From assembly GCF_009727055.1 (NCBI RefSeq), contig NC_052351.1, forward strand, positions 5,782,183 through 5,846,182: a stretch of 64,000 nt of DNA, read 5' to 3'. The position numbers were made by a program, and so were the translations under genes. Of this stretch, positions 21,503 to 34,766 are shown one piece after another. Source of the stretch: Benincasa hispida (Eukaryota; Streptophyta; Magnoliopsida; Cucurbitales; Cucurbitaceae). Within the stretch, counting starts at the first letter, position 1. Every line of letters starts with the position of its first letter. The notes under the pieces were generated by a model. It made no database searches. It saw only the letters and a program-made list of their open reading frames with translations, and was not told where the DNA came from.

Positions 21503-24297
21503 AGTTGTGTCCTTGAATTTCTTTTTGGAACTTAAATTCAGAGGATTGATGAGTTGTTTCAATGCATTTTGAATGTATGGATGGTTTGCACTTTGGATGT
21601 TCCAAAAAGTGGTATGTAGATTTATCGCTTTAAAGTGTCTAAAGTTGTAAGGGTCTGGTATTTTGGACATTTAATTACTTCTATGGAGTTTGTAAGTCTG
21701 TGTCGATTGTGATGCAAGAGTTGCTAAGGAGATTGGTGCAAATTGGAGCAATTTTGGCCAAGGATTGAAGTAGGATTTTTATTTCTATGTTAGAGCATAA
21801 CCGGCAGCATATACACAGAATGGTCATCATTGTTACGCTACTTGGAGTGTAATGCAACGCCACATAAACTTTGAGACCAACATAATTACGCTCTCAGTAG
21901 CGTAGCATTACACTGCGACAACTCGGAGACCAGCGTAACTATGGTGTCGAGAAGCGTTGTTACACTCTGAGTGGCTCTTGCGTGCGCACGAACGGCCGGC
22001 AGGTTGTGGGTTCGAAGCTTAGGTGATTTCCTGAGCAGTGTTTTTTTTTTTTTTTTTAAATATAGTTNGTAATTTTATTGTTTTAAAATTAATTAAATTA
22101 ATATAAAACTTATATTAATTTAATTAATTTCTTAGGATGCCAATTTTTAGTCCAAAGTATTTATTATATAGCATAATGTATGTCATATAGTTTTAAAATC
22201 CTACCATAAGATAAATATATTATCATGCATCATTTTTAATATAAGTGTTATATTATATAGTAGCATGATAAATTAAGCATGCTCATTCATCATATTAAAT
22301 ATAAATGTTATATTATATGATTGCAGACATTTATAATATTCATGCATCATACTATATTATAAATGTTATGTTGCATAGTTTAGATGTTGGATGTGTTTAT
22401 TTTCATTACTTTATAGTAAAATTGTTATGTTATGTAATGCAAATGGAAATGCATGAAGCATGACATTACATAGAAAATATAATTGTTATATTTTTTTAAT
22501 GTCATCTAGATACATGATTATAGGTTTTTAATTATTTCATTGACTTTATAAGTGTTATAAGTTTAATAAATTAGAATTAAAATCTATAATCAAGAATTGC
22601 ATAATATACGTTAAAATTAATTTTAAATGGTTTAAAATTGATTTCACCTGAACCTATGTTAATATATTTATAATGTTATTAGAAATAGGCTAATATTTTA
22701 TTTTCTTTTTATAGGATTAAAATGGAAATAATAAAAGATTAAATTTATAAAATAATTATCTATGAGGGATCCTTGTCTAAGGAAGGTTCTACCTAAGGTT
22801 GGAGTATTTAAGCTGACGGAAACGAAACACTCCTATTTAGAAACCGACCTGGAAGGTGTATTAGACAAGTATTTTATAAGCATGCAATAGATGATTATAA
22901 TTTATTAAAGTGTTTAATAAATAATAATCATACATTGTTAAACTATCCAATATAAGAGTTATATTGGGCAAAATTAACAAGACTTATATAAATTTTTTAG
23001 CCTAATATTACCTAAGTTATGAACCTTCATTTGAAAAATACTTAGTGGGAGGAAAAAGATGTATATGATATGTTATTTTTTTCGCTTATGTTATCCCTTA
23101 AAGTTCACACCATGAGACTCGTGCTTGGTTGCGAGGCGCCCTGGGAGTGTCCCCCTCGGATGGTGTTTGTATGGGTCAATATTAAGGTGAATGGAGAAAA
23201 CATTTATAGTAAGTGGGAGAAGGATGTATCAACATATCCTATGGTCTCCTTCATTGCTTTGGGTTGTGAGATCTTCTTGCACGACCTCAAGGTGTCCTGG
23301 GAACGTTCCTCTTTGGATGGTTTGTGCATTAGGTTAGTATCAGGACAAACTCCAGAAATAGATAGCGTCGTTTTAGTTTTGCCCCAATCAGTTTTTTCCT
23401 TCGATTGATTCATTGGAACGGAGCTCTAGGATCTAAAATGAAGAGTTACACTTACAAGAAATTGTTAAAGAAGTTAATGATTTCTTGACCTAATAAATGG
23501 TAACTAATTATTATAGGAATAAGAGTTATTATGGGGTAACAATTGGTTGAGAATGTCTCAATCTAGTGAAGAAATAACCAACCACCCTTCGGTGGCGCTT
23601 GTTCTAACTCACTGGAGTATCATAGCAATATAAATTTTGAATCAAGATGAATGAGATTCATATTAAATCTATTGAGTTCATTTTTAATTTCTATGCTGAA
23701 TTAGAATGGGCAATAGGTTGTATATAGTTAATTAACATGTTTTATATAATTCAAAGTTATGTCATTTTCTCTCATGATTTTAATTTTTTTGATTATTGAT
23801 ATAAGTCAAAAGGCTGGATAAATATGTTACTTTGAAAAATGTTATCAACCCATAATGGCACTGTAATTTTGTCTCTTTTTTTCTTTTGGAAAATTTTCTA
23901 AAAAATAATTGTTGTCAATTCATGAAGGGTTCATGAATAATTTTTGAAATGATAGTTTAATTTTATTGTCTAGATAACATATGATGTATCTGGGTTCTAA
24001 GATAAAGTCATGAAAAAACATATTGTATGGTAGAGTCGTGGGAAGCTAAATGACCTCCAAAGTTAAGTATTATTTGAATCAAGAAAATTCTTTTGTGACA
24101 AGAGCCAATAAAGAAAATGTTTCCAAATTAGCTTGGGTAATCACATCATGAGGAATTTTTGAAATACCTCAAAAGAAAGAAAAATAAGAATAAGTAAATT
24201 TGATTTACTAAGTTATTGGTGTAGAATATAGATTCACACCTTGATTGAATAAGGATTCACTATCAAATTTTTACATCATCATAATTGTGTTGGGATT
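21503..24297 (+). mobile_element. Family A noncoding internal region
   Basis: About 2.8 kb with no gag or pol similarity in any frame I could recognise. 22060-23640 is collinear with 43440-44850 of another copy and 21503-22060 with 37118-37700, so it is a conserved part of the element. It contains repeated inverted repeats of TATAA-GTG-TTATA type (22238-22254, 22298-22314, 22947-22967). A single N lies at 22068 just after a T-run. The right edge is set by the next family A start. Confidence 0.65.
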
Positions 24298-24574
24298 GGT
24301 GTCCTAATTCTCCCGGAGTCTCGTAGTTTATAAACTGTACACATTGTTATAAATAAAATAAGAGTTATTTTATTTGGCTTTTACTCATATCCAATAAACA
24401 AAGCTCCATGGTTCTTGTATGTAAACTTAAGCATGTATATGAGATATACAAGTGGATTATGCCTTAAATGATAACCTAAATAAGTCTGTAGTATAAAGAT
24501 GAGGGAGGGATACCTGATCCTTGTGACACTACAGCTACGGTATGCCTTGTAGAAGTTTGCAAGTGTTGTGAACT

Positions 24575-24709
24575 ACTACAAATGGTAGATCCTGACCATT
24601 CATGTGGAGGCATGCGAGTGGGGGTGTCCTTTACAAAGAGTNACTACAAATGGTAGATCCTGACCATTCATGTGGAGGCATGCGAGTGGGGGTGTCCTTT
24701 ACAAAGAGT
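24575..24709. other. Assembly scar: exact 67-bp duplication around one N
   Basis: 24575-24641 and 24643-24709 are identical and separated by N at 24642. This is the signature of two contig ends that overlap but were joined with a gap instead of merged. Confidence 0.9.
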
Positions 24710-25361
24710 TTGTATAAGACCAGACCACGAGATGACTAGTCTCTGTATATAACGCTGTTGATACTTGAGACTTACATCTCACCTAAATGACCATAGGTGA
24801 CATGACCTCAATCTTAAGTGTTTTGGGAACCCTTGCCTTTGAGGGCGATCCTTTGATTAGTATGGGTGAGAGTGGCCAGATTGCCAATTCAACATGCCTA
24901 TCTTTTTGGGGGCTTGTCTGATTTGGGAGTTGGGAACTCAATTACACAAGATGGAATTCATTCTTTCTTCGAAGTAGGGATAAGTAGATAGATTGTTCCC
25001 TTAAGGGCTGATTCTGAGTCTTGAACATAGTGGTCACAACTTCTCTTTGGAAGAGAGGACTCAATCATAGTAGGACTATGACTTATGTTCATTAGGGGGA
25101 TTGGTGGTAATTAAGGAGTTAGATTCAACTATAGGGGCATAACGGTTATTGGCCCAGCTGTACTTACGAATGATCTGTGAAGGGTTATCGCACTGTGGAT
25201 TGGTTGATATAGACACATAATATATCTTTAGTAAAGAGAGTTCAGTTGTCGGTCTTTAGTGGAGTGCCTGGCAGTTAACGGATGGTGGATCTCGTGACTA
25301 AAGAGTTTAGTCAATTATTCACGTACTGTTGGAGTTTCTAGCTACAGGTCCATGAGGTCTT

Positions 25362-26995
25362 TGATAGCTGGTAGAAATACAAGTTATTGTAGCTTTTTAT
25401 TTAGAATTATGAGGGCTAACAAGTAGAATATGCGGTGATTATACCAAGAATTCATGTGAAAAGCGAACTTGCATAGATCAGCATGGAAAATCTCTGCTAA
25501 CCCAATATTCTGCATTATTCTGCGTCAAAATGTCTATTTTTGTAGCTACCACAGGAATCGATCGCATACGGTGAGTCCCAAACCATCGCAAGGGTGATCG
25601 CTTACGTTTATCGCATGGATGTTGCGACTATAAAGTAATAACCATGATAGAAGGGTGATCGCAAGGTTGGTGGAATGCGATGGTACTTCGAAAAAAACGA
25701 GCATGAACGCATACTTGGTAGTATAAAAAAGATGATGTTGAAATTTCACCTATCGTGCCGTTAGTGGCAGTGATTCAGAGCGAGACCACCTATGCTGTCG
25801 ACGATTGAGCTCTATAAATAGAGCCTTAGAGCCGAAATTCAAGGTATCCGAGCTTAAGGCTGATCCTTGTTATCACAGATGAGAGCTTGAAAAGACATTC
25901 TTTAGGGTTCTTCATTCCTTCAACCCATTCTGAGTGACAACCATAGATTTTCCGGAGATAAACCTCGAGAGAGACTACTCTATCGCCCATCCATGGCACC
26001 ACCGACAGCCTTGACACACATCTAATGGAAGCAAGAGATTGCCTACGTCTAGCCCTCCACCTCTCTTCTATCTATGTATTGTATTACATTTTGGCTTAAA
26101 ACATTAATATATTTTGTAATCAATGCATCTCTTTATTTTCCTTCGACACCATCTTCATTATCTTTTGCTTTATCATCCTTTACTTTCATTGCAACAAACT
26201 AAGTAAGATTACAAGCGCTATCACATACTCAATCATGTGGTATAGAGATATAATGAATGTAGCAAACCACTGAGAGGTGTGCTTTGCACGAGTATAGTGA
26301 GTTAATCCTCTTTGCTTAGTGTGAGGTTGTAGCAACGCTTGTCTATGAGCGGTTGCAATGCTTGTCTATAAGCTGATCAACGGCGACTAACTGTCCGAGA
26401 GAGTAAGTAGTGGAACTCACTAAGCAAAGTAAGCAGTGTTCCTAGATATAGGAATAATCTTGTGTTCAACACAACCATGCGTTATAGAGATATAAGCATG
26501 CGGTTGGCCACCGAGAGGTGTGCGATGCGTTAGTGTGGTGAGTTGGGATTACCCTTGCGATCAAGCTTAATGATGCGGTGAATTTAGCCCCCCACCATTT
26601 TATCTATTTTTCCGTGCATCTTATTACGCGTTAACAATTACTGCGTCTCTACCAATTCTCATAGTCCTACTTCCATTGCTCAATATGTTTAGTTAGGAGT
26701 AGGAGTAATGCATAGTCTTTTAACTTCATTATTCTTTTTTTCATCGCCACAAACACATTACTTAGCAACATTTAGTTACAAGACCGTGAGTTCGACCTCA
26801 AATCACCCCGACAAACTTGCGATCTCGTTATACTTGGCGAGAGAGCAAGAAAACTTGTGGCAGAAATGCATGGTCATTGCCTATATTCTTAAATGCATAT
26901 TGCATATTTCTTAGTCCAACGCATGACCATCGAAGCATGAAGATCAGCCCATAGCATAAGAACATGCATATTTACTCTCCATTTTCCACGCATAA
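25362..26995 (+). mobile_element. Athila-like solo LTR inside family A
   Basis: Starts TGATAGCTGGTAGAAATAC, close to the start of the Athila-type LTR at 27287 (TGATAACTTGTAGAAATAC). It interrupts the family A LTR, whose sequence resumes right after. Possible degenerate TSD GTCTT/GTCCC. Rich in GCG/CGCA. No coding domain; short ORFs on both strands are incidental. Confidence 0.65.
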
Positions 26996-27286
26996 GTCCC
27001 CTTTGTAGCTCAATGGATTCAAGTTGAGAGTCAGTTCTTGATGTTGATTTGAAATGTTCAAATTGACAAGAGGTAATTCGATTATATATGATATGATCGG
27101 TGTGATGTTTGAGATACATCAAGTAGAGGATTAATGTAAATGAGATTTACATTAAGTACCGTGAAATAGAAAAAGAGCTATGGTTTATATGTTTTATGAG
27201 GTGAAATATTAAAACTATACGTTATAAATATACTATGGTAAGTTGGTTATCATATATATTTATAATAATATTAATTATTAGATAAT

Positions 27287-29200
27287 TGATAACTTGTAGA
27301 AATACAAGTTATTTATACTATTTTATTTAGATATTGCGGCCAAAAGAAAGGAAAGTTGCGTCAATTGTATAGAAATTAGCTAAGAAATGTGAAAATTATA
27401 AATTGACGTCAATACACCCACTGACACCATTGCGATGGTAGAAAAGAATATTTCAAGTCTGTTTTGCAGGAAATCAAGTCACCGTATGCGCTCAAGGCTC
27501 AAGATAAACTGAACAACGCATCTATGTCGCATTGCGCCCATCATTCAGGAATGAATAGACGATCAATGCAATGATGGCATATGCGACAATTGATCAAGAG
27601 GTAAGCGATCAACGCAATCTCAACCGCATGCGGTAATAAAAAATAACACCGCATGCGGGCAAACGATCGAAGATGTAAGAAACAACGCAATTGCGGAGGA
27701 TTCTGACGCGTGTACAGCTGACCGTTGTTCATTTCTGACGGGATTGAATGCGTAATAGAAGGAATATTCACTCCACCTTTTCCGGAACTGCCTTAACAAG
27801 AAAGTGGGGACCACAAGGCAAAAAGTCAAAGCTGAGCCTATAAATAGCTCCGACCATTATATGCTTGAATATAGAGAAAAATGTATATACTGATCTGAGG
27901 GAGAGACTAGTTGAGCGACTAATCAGAGTAGATCCGGGAAGAATTAAGAGATAAGGCCAAGAGGTGAGTCTCCGGGCAAGAATCATTCTGATCCCCGACG
28001 TTGAAGCTCTATACGAAGGTCACCTCTACCAGACGAGCATGCTTGAGAGGGAAGCTTTTCTCTTCATTCATTCCACACATCGACAAGCAAAACCACTGTC
28101 CAGACTTGTGTTAAGATGTTGACACTTTTCTTTATTTGTTTCTATCTTTTTATCATCACTTGTATTCATCTTCTTAGTCTATCATTCACACCATGTATCA
28201 AACGCTTAATCTTAATATTGAATGTTATGATCATTTCCATTATCATTTCTCTGTTTATTTTTGTTCATCCATAATTCACTTTCTCCACGACGTTTTCTTA
28301 ATCCCTTGGATAATTAGCATGAATTAAGCAAGTAATTAATTGGGTTAAGGAAATAATTATGTTTAGTCAAAGCATGCTAGACAACATCTAATGAAGATGC
28401 CATTCCGCCTATCGAGAGAGGGTTGGAAGAATGCGTTAACTAAAGCGAGAAGTACTTCTAGAGATGGAAGCAACCTTGCGTTCGCCACGTTCATCCCTGT
28501 TTCACCATAGAGATATGGGAACGCAGCCAATCACCGAGAGTTGTATGCCAAGGGAAAGCGGAACCTTAGTTATATCTTTAACGCAATTAACAAACTTGCG
28601 ATGTTTGTACGAATTATTCTTTCCCCTTTCTGATTCATCCATAAAGGCTTGCCATCGCATACCACGATCCTTTGTATAAACTTCACAGTCAGTCTTGAAC
28701 TCAGTATCATGTATATCATGTATCTTGTATCTTGCATCACATTAGCTTAGGTTTATTTTCATCGCACTTTATTTTATTAACGCAACTTTAGTTTATCTGC
28801 ATAATTTTACTTTACCGCAATTTACTTTTCTATACAAACACACAATCTTTATTAATTGTAAAAACCCATCAGATATATCACCAATGTAACACATTAACGA
28901 CAATAATCCTTGTGTTTGACCTCGGATTACTCTGAGAAACTTGCGTTGGAATTATACTTGGTTTCAGCGCAAGGAAACTTGTGACAACACATAGCATACT
29001 ACAAGCATTTCATTAATAACGCATACATCTAGAAGTAGTATCGCATAAAGTGTAAATAAGCATAGCATAACATCCACACTCCATCTCCATCAATTCATGA
29101 GTCTACAAGTTTATAGCAACATGAGCTTGTATGATTCACATTTATCATTGTCCATATCCATATATGCTTAGAACATCAATTTTACCTTTGTACAAGTTTA
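27287..29200 (+). mobile_element. 5' LTR of an Athila-type gypsy element
   Basis: Starts TGATAACTTGTA; the last bases (TACAAGTTTA) complement that start. About 1.9 kb, unusually rich in CpG-containing GCG/CGCA words. A palindrome ACCGCATGCGGT lies at 27623-27634, with a near copy at 27648-27659. Followed at once by an Athila-type PBS. Confidence 0.8.
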
Positions 29201-29218
29201 TGGCACCATTGCCGGGGA
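29201..29218 (+). other. Athila-type primer-binding site
   Basis: TGGCACCATTGCCGGGGA closely matches the tRNA-Asp-type PBS characteristic of plant Athila elements (TGGCGCCGTTGCCGGGGA). Confidence 0.85.
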
Positions 29219-29354
29219 TTGGTAACGATTAGTGTTGAATACGTTTGTGATATTTTGCAGGACAAATTTCTTTGTACTAGCTATTTAATGCGGAGAGTAG
29301 TCTAACGGTTTATGAGTACTAGAGTGATCCAAAAAGTCTAAGTGAAGAAGAAAT

Positions 29355-30665
29355 ATGGAAGATAATAATGAGGTACCCACAGGGAATCAAAAGGTGAACC
29401 GGCTGGTGCAAGATCCAGTTTTTCTTGCTGTTGACGGCAACATCCCTATGAGGAACTATGCGGCGCCGGATTTTTATAACTTCTCGCCAGAAATTTACAG
29501 ACCTACGGTTGAGGAGAATTCAAGTTTTGAGATGAGACCAATTATGCCGCAAATGATCCAAAATGCGAGACAATTTGGAGGATTACAAGGAGAAGACCCA
29601 CATGCTCATTTGACGAGCTTTGTAAAGATGTGCAGCGCATTCTTTATGCTTGGTGTGACTCAAGAAGGACTTAGATTATATCTTTTCCCGTATACACTAC
29701 GGGATGAAGCAAAGAGGTGGACTCAGTCATTAGAGCCAGATGAGATTAACGCATGGGATTAGTTGGTTGAAAGGTTAATGAATAGATTCTTCCTTTCATC
29801 CGTCAATGCAAGGAGATGGAGGGATGTGTTGAACTTTGAACAGAAGGGTTACGAAACTTTGAGCACCACGTGAGTGCGTTTCAGACAATTAGTGAAGAGC
29901 TATCCGTATATCGAGATTCCCGATTGCATTATGATGGACACTTCTTACAATGGCTTAGATTAACCAATGCAAGTAGTTGTTGATGCCTCCGCAGTAGGAG
30001 GATTAATGGATAGATCGTATACAGAAGCAAAGAGCATCTTAGATCGCATTTCGCGAAGTTCAGATGAATGGTTAGATACCGGGTTTGAGGAAAGTGGTTT
30101 GGAGCAAGAAAGAGCAGAAGACGTCGTTGTACCAACTGATACAATGAGCACACTGGTGGACCAGATGACCACAATGACCTCGCTCCTTCAGATTATGACT
30201 AATCAACAAAGACATCTCTCTCAAGGTTTAGCGCAAGTCAATGCGTTGACACACGTGGCCGTAATGAATTGCGTTCACTATGGAGAGGGATATTCAGTGG
30301 AAGTCTGCCCGTGGAATCAACAATCCTTATACTCTATCTACAATGAACCGTTCGGAAACAACTACAACCCTTGTTGGCGGAATCACCCAACTTTAAGTTG
30401 GGATGGGAATCACAACCAGGGGAGCCACAGTATTCATCAGAACAATTATCAGGGTAATCGAGGCAACCCTCCGGTCGTCATTAATCTGGACTACAGCCCA
30501 GGTAATTTTCAAAGTGTACAGCACTATGACCAACAATTCTTATCTGACACCTCTTGCAGTACCTCGTCTTTGGAAATGTTATTGAAACATTATATCGAAA
30601 AAAGTGAGGCAATTAGACAATCACAAGTTTCCTCCCTTAAAGAGTTGGAGGAGCAAGTTGAATAG
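29355..30665 (+). pseudogene. Athila gag
   Basis: Opens with ATG 29355. The conserved block (GGLQGEDPHAHLTSFVKMC, then LFPYTLRDEAKRW) is typical of the plant retrotransposon gag family. TAG at 29760 and frameshifts near 29860-29960 break it. Reading resumes at 29967 with DRSYTEAKSILDRISRSSDEW and continues to 30665, including a FLSDTSCSTSSLEMLLKHYI helix. Not translatable as one protein. Confidence 0.85.
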
Positions 30666-31786
30666 CTTGCGATTGAACTAAAGAATAAAGCGCATGGTAC
30701 GCTGCCTAGTAGTTCGGGTGCATCGGGGCCTCGTGGTAAAGAGCAATGTCAAGCAGTGACATTGAAAAGTGGTAAAAAAACAGCCCCTGTGCCACCAATA
30801 CCAGGTTCAATAACAAGACCAGTAGATTGAACCATCAACGATGACCAATCAACCATTGATGGTAGAATCACCAGTTCAGAAGTAAGTACATCTATAAGAA
30901 ATGAATCTTAGCAAGACTTGAATCTAAAATCAACGCAACCTCTACTTACTAAAACACAGCAAGCATAGGACCTCAATGAACAGCCAACTAAACAAGAAGT
31001 ACGGCGGGATCCTCCACCTTTCCCATCCAGGCTGAAGAAGAAAGATGATAGTAAGCAATTTCAGAGGTTTCTGGATGTCCTCCAACAACTACACATCAAC
31101 ATTCCCTTAATAGAAGCTTTGGAACAGATGCCGAGCTATATGAAATTTCTCAAGATATACTTGTTAACAAAAGAAAGATCGGGGAAAATGAAACAGTTAC
31201 GTTAACATATGAATGCAGTGCATTGTTTCAGAACAACATCCCCACCAAAATGAAAGATCTTGGGAGTTTTGCCCTACTCAATAAGGTCGAAAATGCACTG
31301 TGTGATTTAGGGTCGATTATAAACTTAATGCCCCTATTTATCTTTAAGAAGCTAAATATCGGCAACGCAAGACCAACCATAATTACATTGTTATTGGCCG
31401 ATAGATCGATAACACATCCCGAGGGAAAGATAGAGGATGTACTCGTACAAGTAGATAAGTTCATCTTCCTTGCTGACTTTATCATATTAGATTATGAAGC
31501 TAACAGAAAGGTGCCTATCATCTTGGGTCACCCATTTCTTGCAACAGGCCGAGCACTGATCGATGTACAGAAAGAAGAACTCACCATCAGGGTTGACGAT
31601 CGGCAAGTGAAGTTCAACATTCTTAATGCGTTGAAATACCCAAGTGATATGGAGAATTGTCAATATGTTTTGAAATTGCAAGAAGAACCTTGCACGAACC
31701 CCTATAAGAGTTGGAGGAAGAAGATTTTGGAATCGAGCAATGTGGGAGGAGGATTGTGCCGAAATTCAAGTTCAATCAAATTTTGA
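30666..31786 (+). pseudogene. Athila gag-protease linker and protease
   Basis: The linker contains PPPFPSRLKKKDD and FLDVLQQLHINIPLIEALEQMPSY, conserved in Athila. The protease shows ALCDLGSIINLMPLFIFKKL with the Athila-type DLG in place of DSG, and VPIILGHPFLATGRALIDV. Stops at about 30828, 30910, 30966 and 31203 break the linker; 31223-31786 is open. Confidence 0.82.
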
Positions 31787-33410
31787 AACACTCAAGTTGT
31801 CTGAACGAACATTGCAACGCACTAAGTCATCTTTGGAAGAATCACCTGTGTTAGAGTTGAAGCCGTTGCCTGTGCCCCTCAAATATGCTTACCAAGGAGG
31901 TAATAACACGCTACTGGTTATTATATCTGCCTCAATGAGTAAAGAGAAAGAGGATACACTCATTCAGATCCTGAAAAACAACGCAAAGGCTTTAGGATGG
32001 ACCTTGACAGACATTCGAGGAATCGATCCCTCATATTACATGCATTGATTCATCTGAAGAAGGAAGAACGGGATTGATAGAAAAGCAACGTCGCTGGAAC
32101 CTTGCCATGAGGGAGGTTGTGAAGAAGGAAATAGTGAAGTGGCTAGATGTTGGCGTCATTTACTCTATATCAGATAGCAGTTGGGTGAGCTCAGTGCAAT
32201 GCGTTCCGAAGAAAGGGGGAATGACAGTCGTCACCAATGAAAAGAATGAATTAATTCCCACAAGGACAACTACGGGGTGGAGAATCTGTATGGATTATCG
32301 AATAAATTTGGCCACTAAAAAGGACCACTTTCCACTCTCGTTTATTGATCAGATGTTATACTGACATGCTGGGAATGAATTCTTCTATTTTCTTGATGGC
32401 TACTCAGGGTACAACCAAATTGCAATTGCGCCGAAGGATCAAGATAAGACAACCTTCACGTGCCAATTGGCACGTTTGCATTCCGTTGCATGCCGTTTGG
32501 ACTCTGCAATGCGCTAGGTACTTTCCAACGATGTATGATGGCGATATTTTTAGATTACTTGGAGGAGTAAGCTGAGGTATTTATGGATGATTTTTTAGTC
32601 TTCGGCAATAATTATGACTCCTGTTTATCTAACCTTGAGAAAGTGTTGAAGAGATGTGTGAAAACTAATCTTGTTTTGAACTGGGAGAAATGTCATTTTA
32701 TGGTTGAAGAAGGAATTGTGCTAGGTCACAAAATATCGAAGGTAGGATTGGAAGTTGATAAGGCCAAAATCGACGCAATTTCCAAGCTACCACCACCAGT
32801 GAACGTGAAAACACTTAGGAGCTTTTGGGACATGCGGGGTTTTATCGAAGATTTATTCGCAACTTCTCCCAGATCGCAAGGCCCCTAAGTGCGATCCTTG
32901 AAGCTGACCGTGAGTATGATTTTGATGATGTATGCACTGAAGCATTCCAAACATTGAAAAATGCACTTATCACCGCACCCATTCTGATTGTGCCAGATTG
33001 GATGCAGCCATTTGCGTTGATGTGTGATGCTAGCGGTTTTGTAGTGGACGCAGTTTTGAGTCAGTGTAAGAACAAGGTATTGCAACCTATCTATTGTGCG
33101 AGCAAAACGTTGAATGATGCGCAGGAGAATTATAAAACCACAGGAAAAGAAAATGCTCGTAGTGGTATTTGCACTGGAGTAATTCCGACAGTACTTAATT
33201 GGGACAAACGTTGTGGTGTATACTGATCATTCTGCGATCAAATATCTGATGACAAAGAAGGATGCGAAACCGAGGCTGATATGGTGGGTGTTGCTCCTAC
33301 AAGAGTTTGACCTAGAAATTAAAGATAGGAAGGGTACCGAGAACCAAGTCGCTGATCATTTGTCAAAATTGGAAAATTGCGAGGTTCAGGAGAAAGAAAA
33401 AGACATTTAA
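31787..33410 (+). pseudogene. Athila reverse transcriptase and RNase H
   Basis: RT pieces: KQRRWNLAMREVVKKEIVKWLDVGVIY, WRICMDYR, FFYFLDGYSGYNQIAIAP, then a disrupted stretch at 32450-32580 and the catalytic FMDDF at about 32583. The thumb and tether NLVLNWEKCHFMVEEGIVLGHKIS follow. A frameshift at about 32825 leads to GFYRRFIRNFSQIARPLS and RNase H ([42 protein letters not shown]). Confidence 0.85.
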
Positions 33411-33428
33411 GAAAGATTCCCTGATGAG

Positions 33429-34700
33429 ATGCTGATGTCGGTAGGCATTAATGTTCCCTGGTATGCGGACATTGTAAACTTCATCGTTTGCGGCCAAGTA
33501 CCAGAGGATTATACTTACCAGCAGAAGAAGAAGCTGAGACATGACGTCAAGTTTTATTTCTGGGACGACCCCTTTCTGTATCGACTTGGACCTGGTCATA
33601 TTTTACGTCGATGTGTCCCTGAGCATGAAGTCAAGCACATTTTGGAGCTTTGTCATGAGTCCCCCTTTGGGGGACATATTGGGGGGCAGCGGACCGCCGC
33701 AAAGGTCCTACAGAGTGGCTATTTTTGGTCAACACTGTTTAAGGATGCCCATGCGCCCGTTGTGCAGTGCGATATTTGCCAGAGAACGGGGAACATGTCT
33801 AGAAGAAAGGAAATGCCTTTGACGTCAATCTTGGAGATTGAATTATTTGATGTATGGGGAATCGACTTTATGGGCCCATTTTCACAATCAGAAGGTCATT
33901 AATACATCCTGGTGGAGGTTTATTACGTATCGAAGTGGGTTGAGGCCATCAAATATGCTAAGAATGATGCGGCCACGGTGGCGAAGTTTCTCAAGTAGTA
34001 TATCTTTGCCCGATATGGGACGCCACGGGCCTTAACCAACATGAGGGCTCACATTTCATCAATCGCATAATCACTAACCTGTTGATTAAATTTAACGTCA
34101 GCCATAGAGTTGCAACCGCTTATCACCCACAAACTAATGGGCAGGCAGAGATTTCTAACCGAAAGATCAAAACTATCTTGGAGAAGGTAGTCAATACCTC
34201 CAGGAAGGATTGGTCACCCAAGCTCGATGAAGCGTTGTGCGCATATAGAACTGCCTTTAAACTCTAATCGGCATGCCCCCCTGGTTTTTCGGAAAAGCTT
34301 ATCATCTACCTCTCGAGTTGGAACACAAGACGATGTGGCATGCAAGAAGCTAAACTTTGATCTAGCAAGTGCGGGGAAAGTCCGGAAGTGCAACTGAATT
34401 AATGGTCGAATGACGAAGGAACGCCTACAAAAAATGCCAAGATCTATAAAGAGAGAATTAAGAAGTGGCATGACGACCGCATAAACAACCAGCCATTCGT
34501 CGAAGTTCAACAGGTATTATTGTTTAACGCACGTTTGCGATATTTTCCAGGGAAGTTGATGCCTCACTAGTCTGGGCCATTCCACATTAAGACTATCTTT
34601 CCTCATGGCGCAGTGGAACTGACAACTGAAGACGGGAACAACACATTTAAAATCAATGGTCAACAGATTGAGCCTTACTACGGGGGTGATGTGGATTGAC
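33429..34700 (+). pseudogene. Athila integrase
   Basis: Zinc-binding HHCC region (HEVKHILELCHESPFGGHIGGQRTA, CDICQRTGN), core start GIDFMGPF, and [25 protein letters not shown] with the last catalytic glutamate region. The second catalytic aspartate segment (around 34035-34065) is frameshifted and has lost the expected D. Stops at 33900 and 33996. Recognisable C-terminal sequence fades near 34700; no env-like ORF follows. Confidence 0.82.
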
Positions 34701-34766
34701 GCATGGAGACCATTGACTTGGGCAAGCAGGATTAACTGCTTGCGAGGGATGTCATTACGGTAATTC

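Larger units (their letters stand above)
24298..27286 (+). mobile_element. Family A LTR copy, split by a solo LTR
   Basis: Starts TGTTGGGATTGG. It is collinear with other LTR copies to 25361 and resumes at about 26996 (GTAGCTCAATGG). It runs into the inverted-repeat zone (27131-27155) and is cut at 27286 by the Athila-type element. An N and an artefactual 67-bp duplication lie at 24575-24709. Confidence 0.75.

Noticed and set aside
24298..27286. This family A copy as the 3' LTR of the element beginning at 19215
   Set aside because: The two LTR starts differ too much to be a pair, and no polypurine tract precedes 24298.
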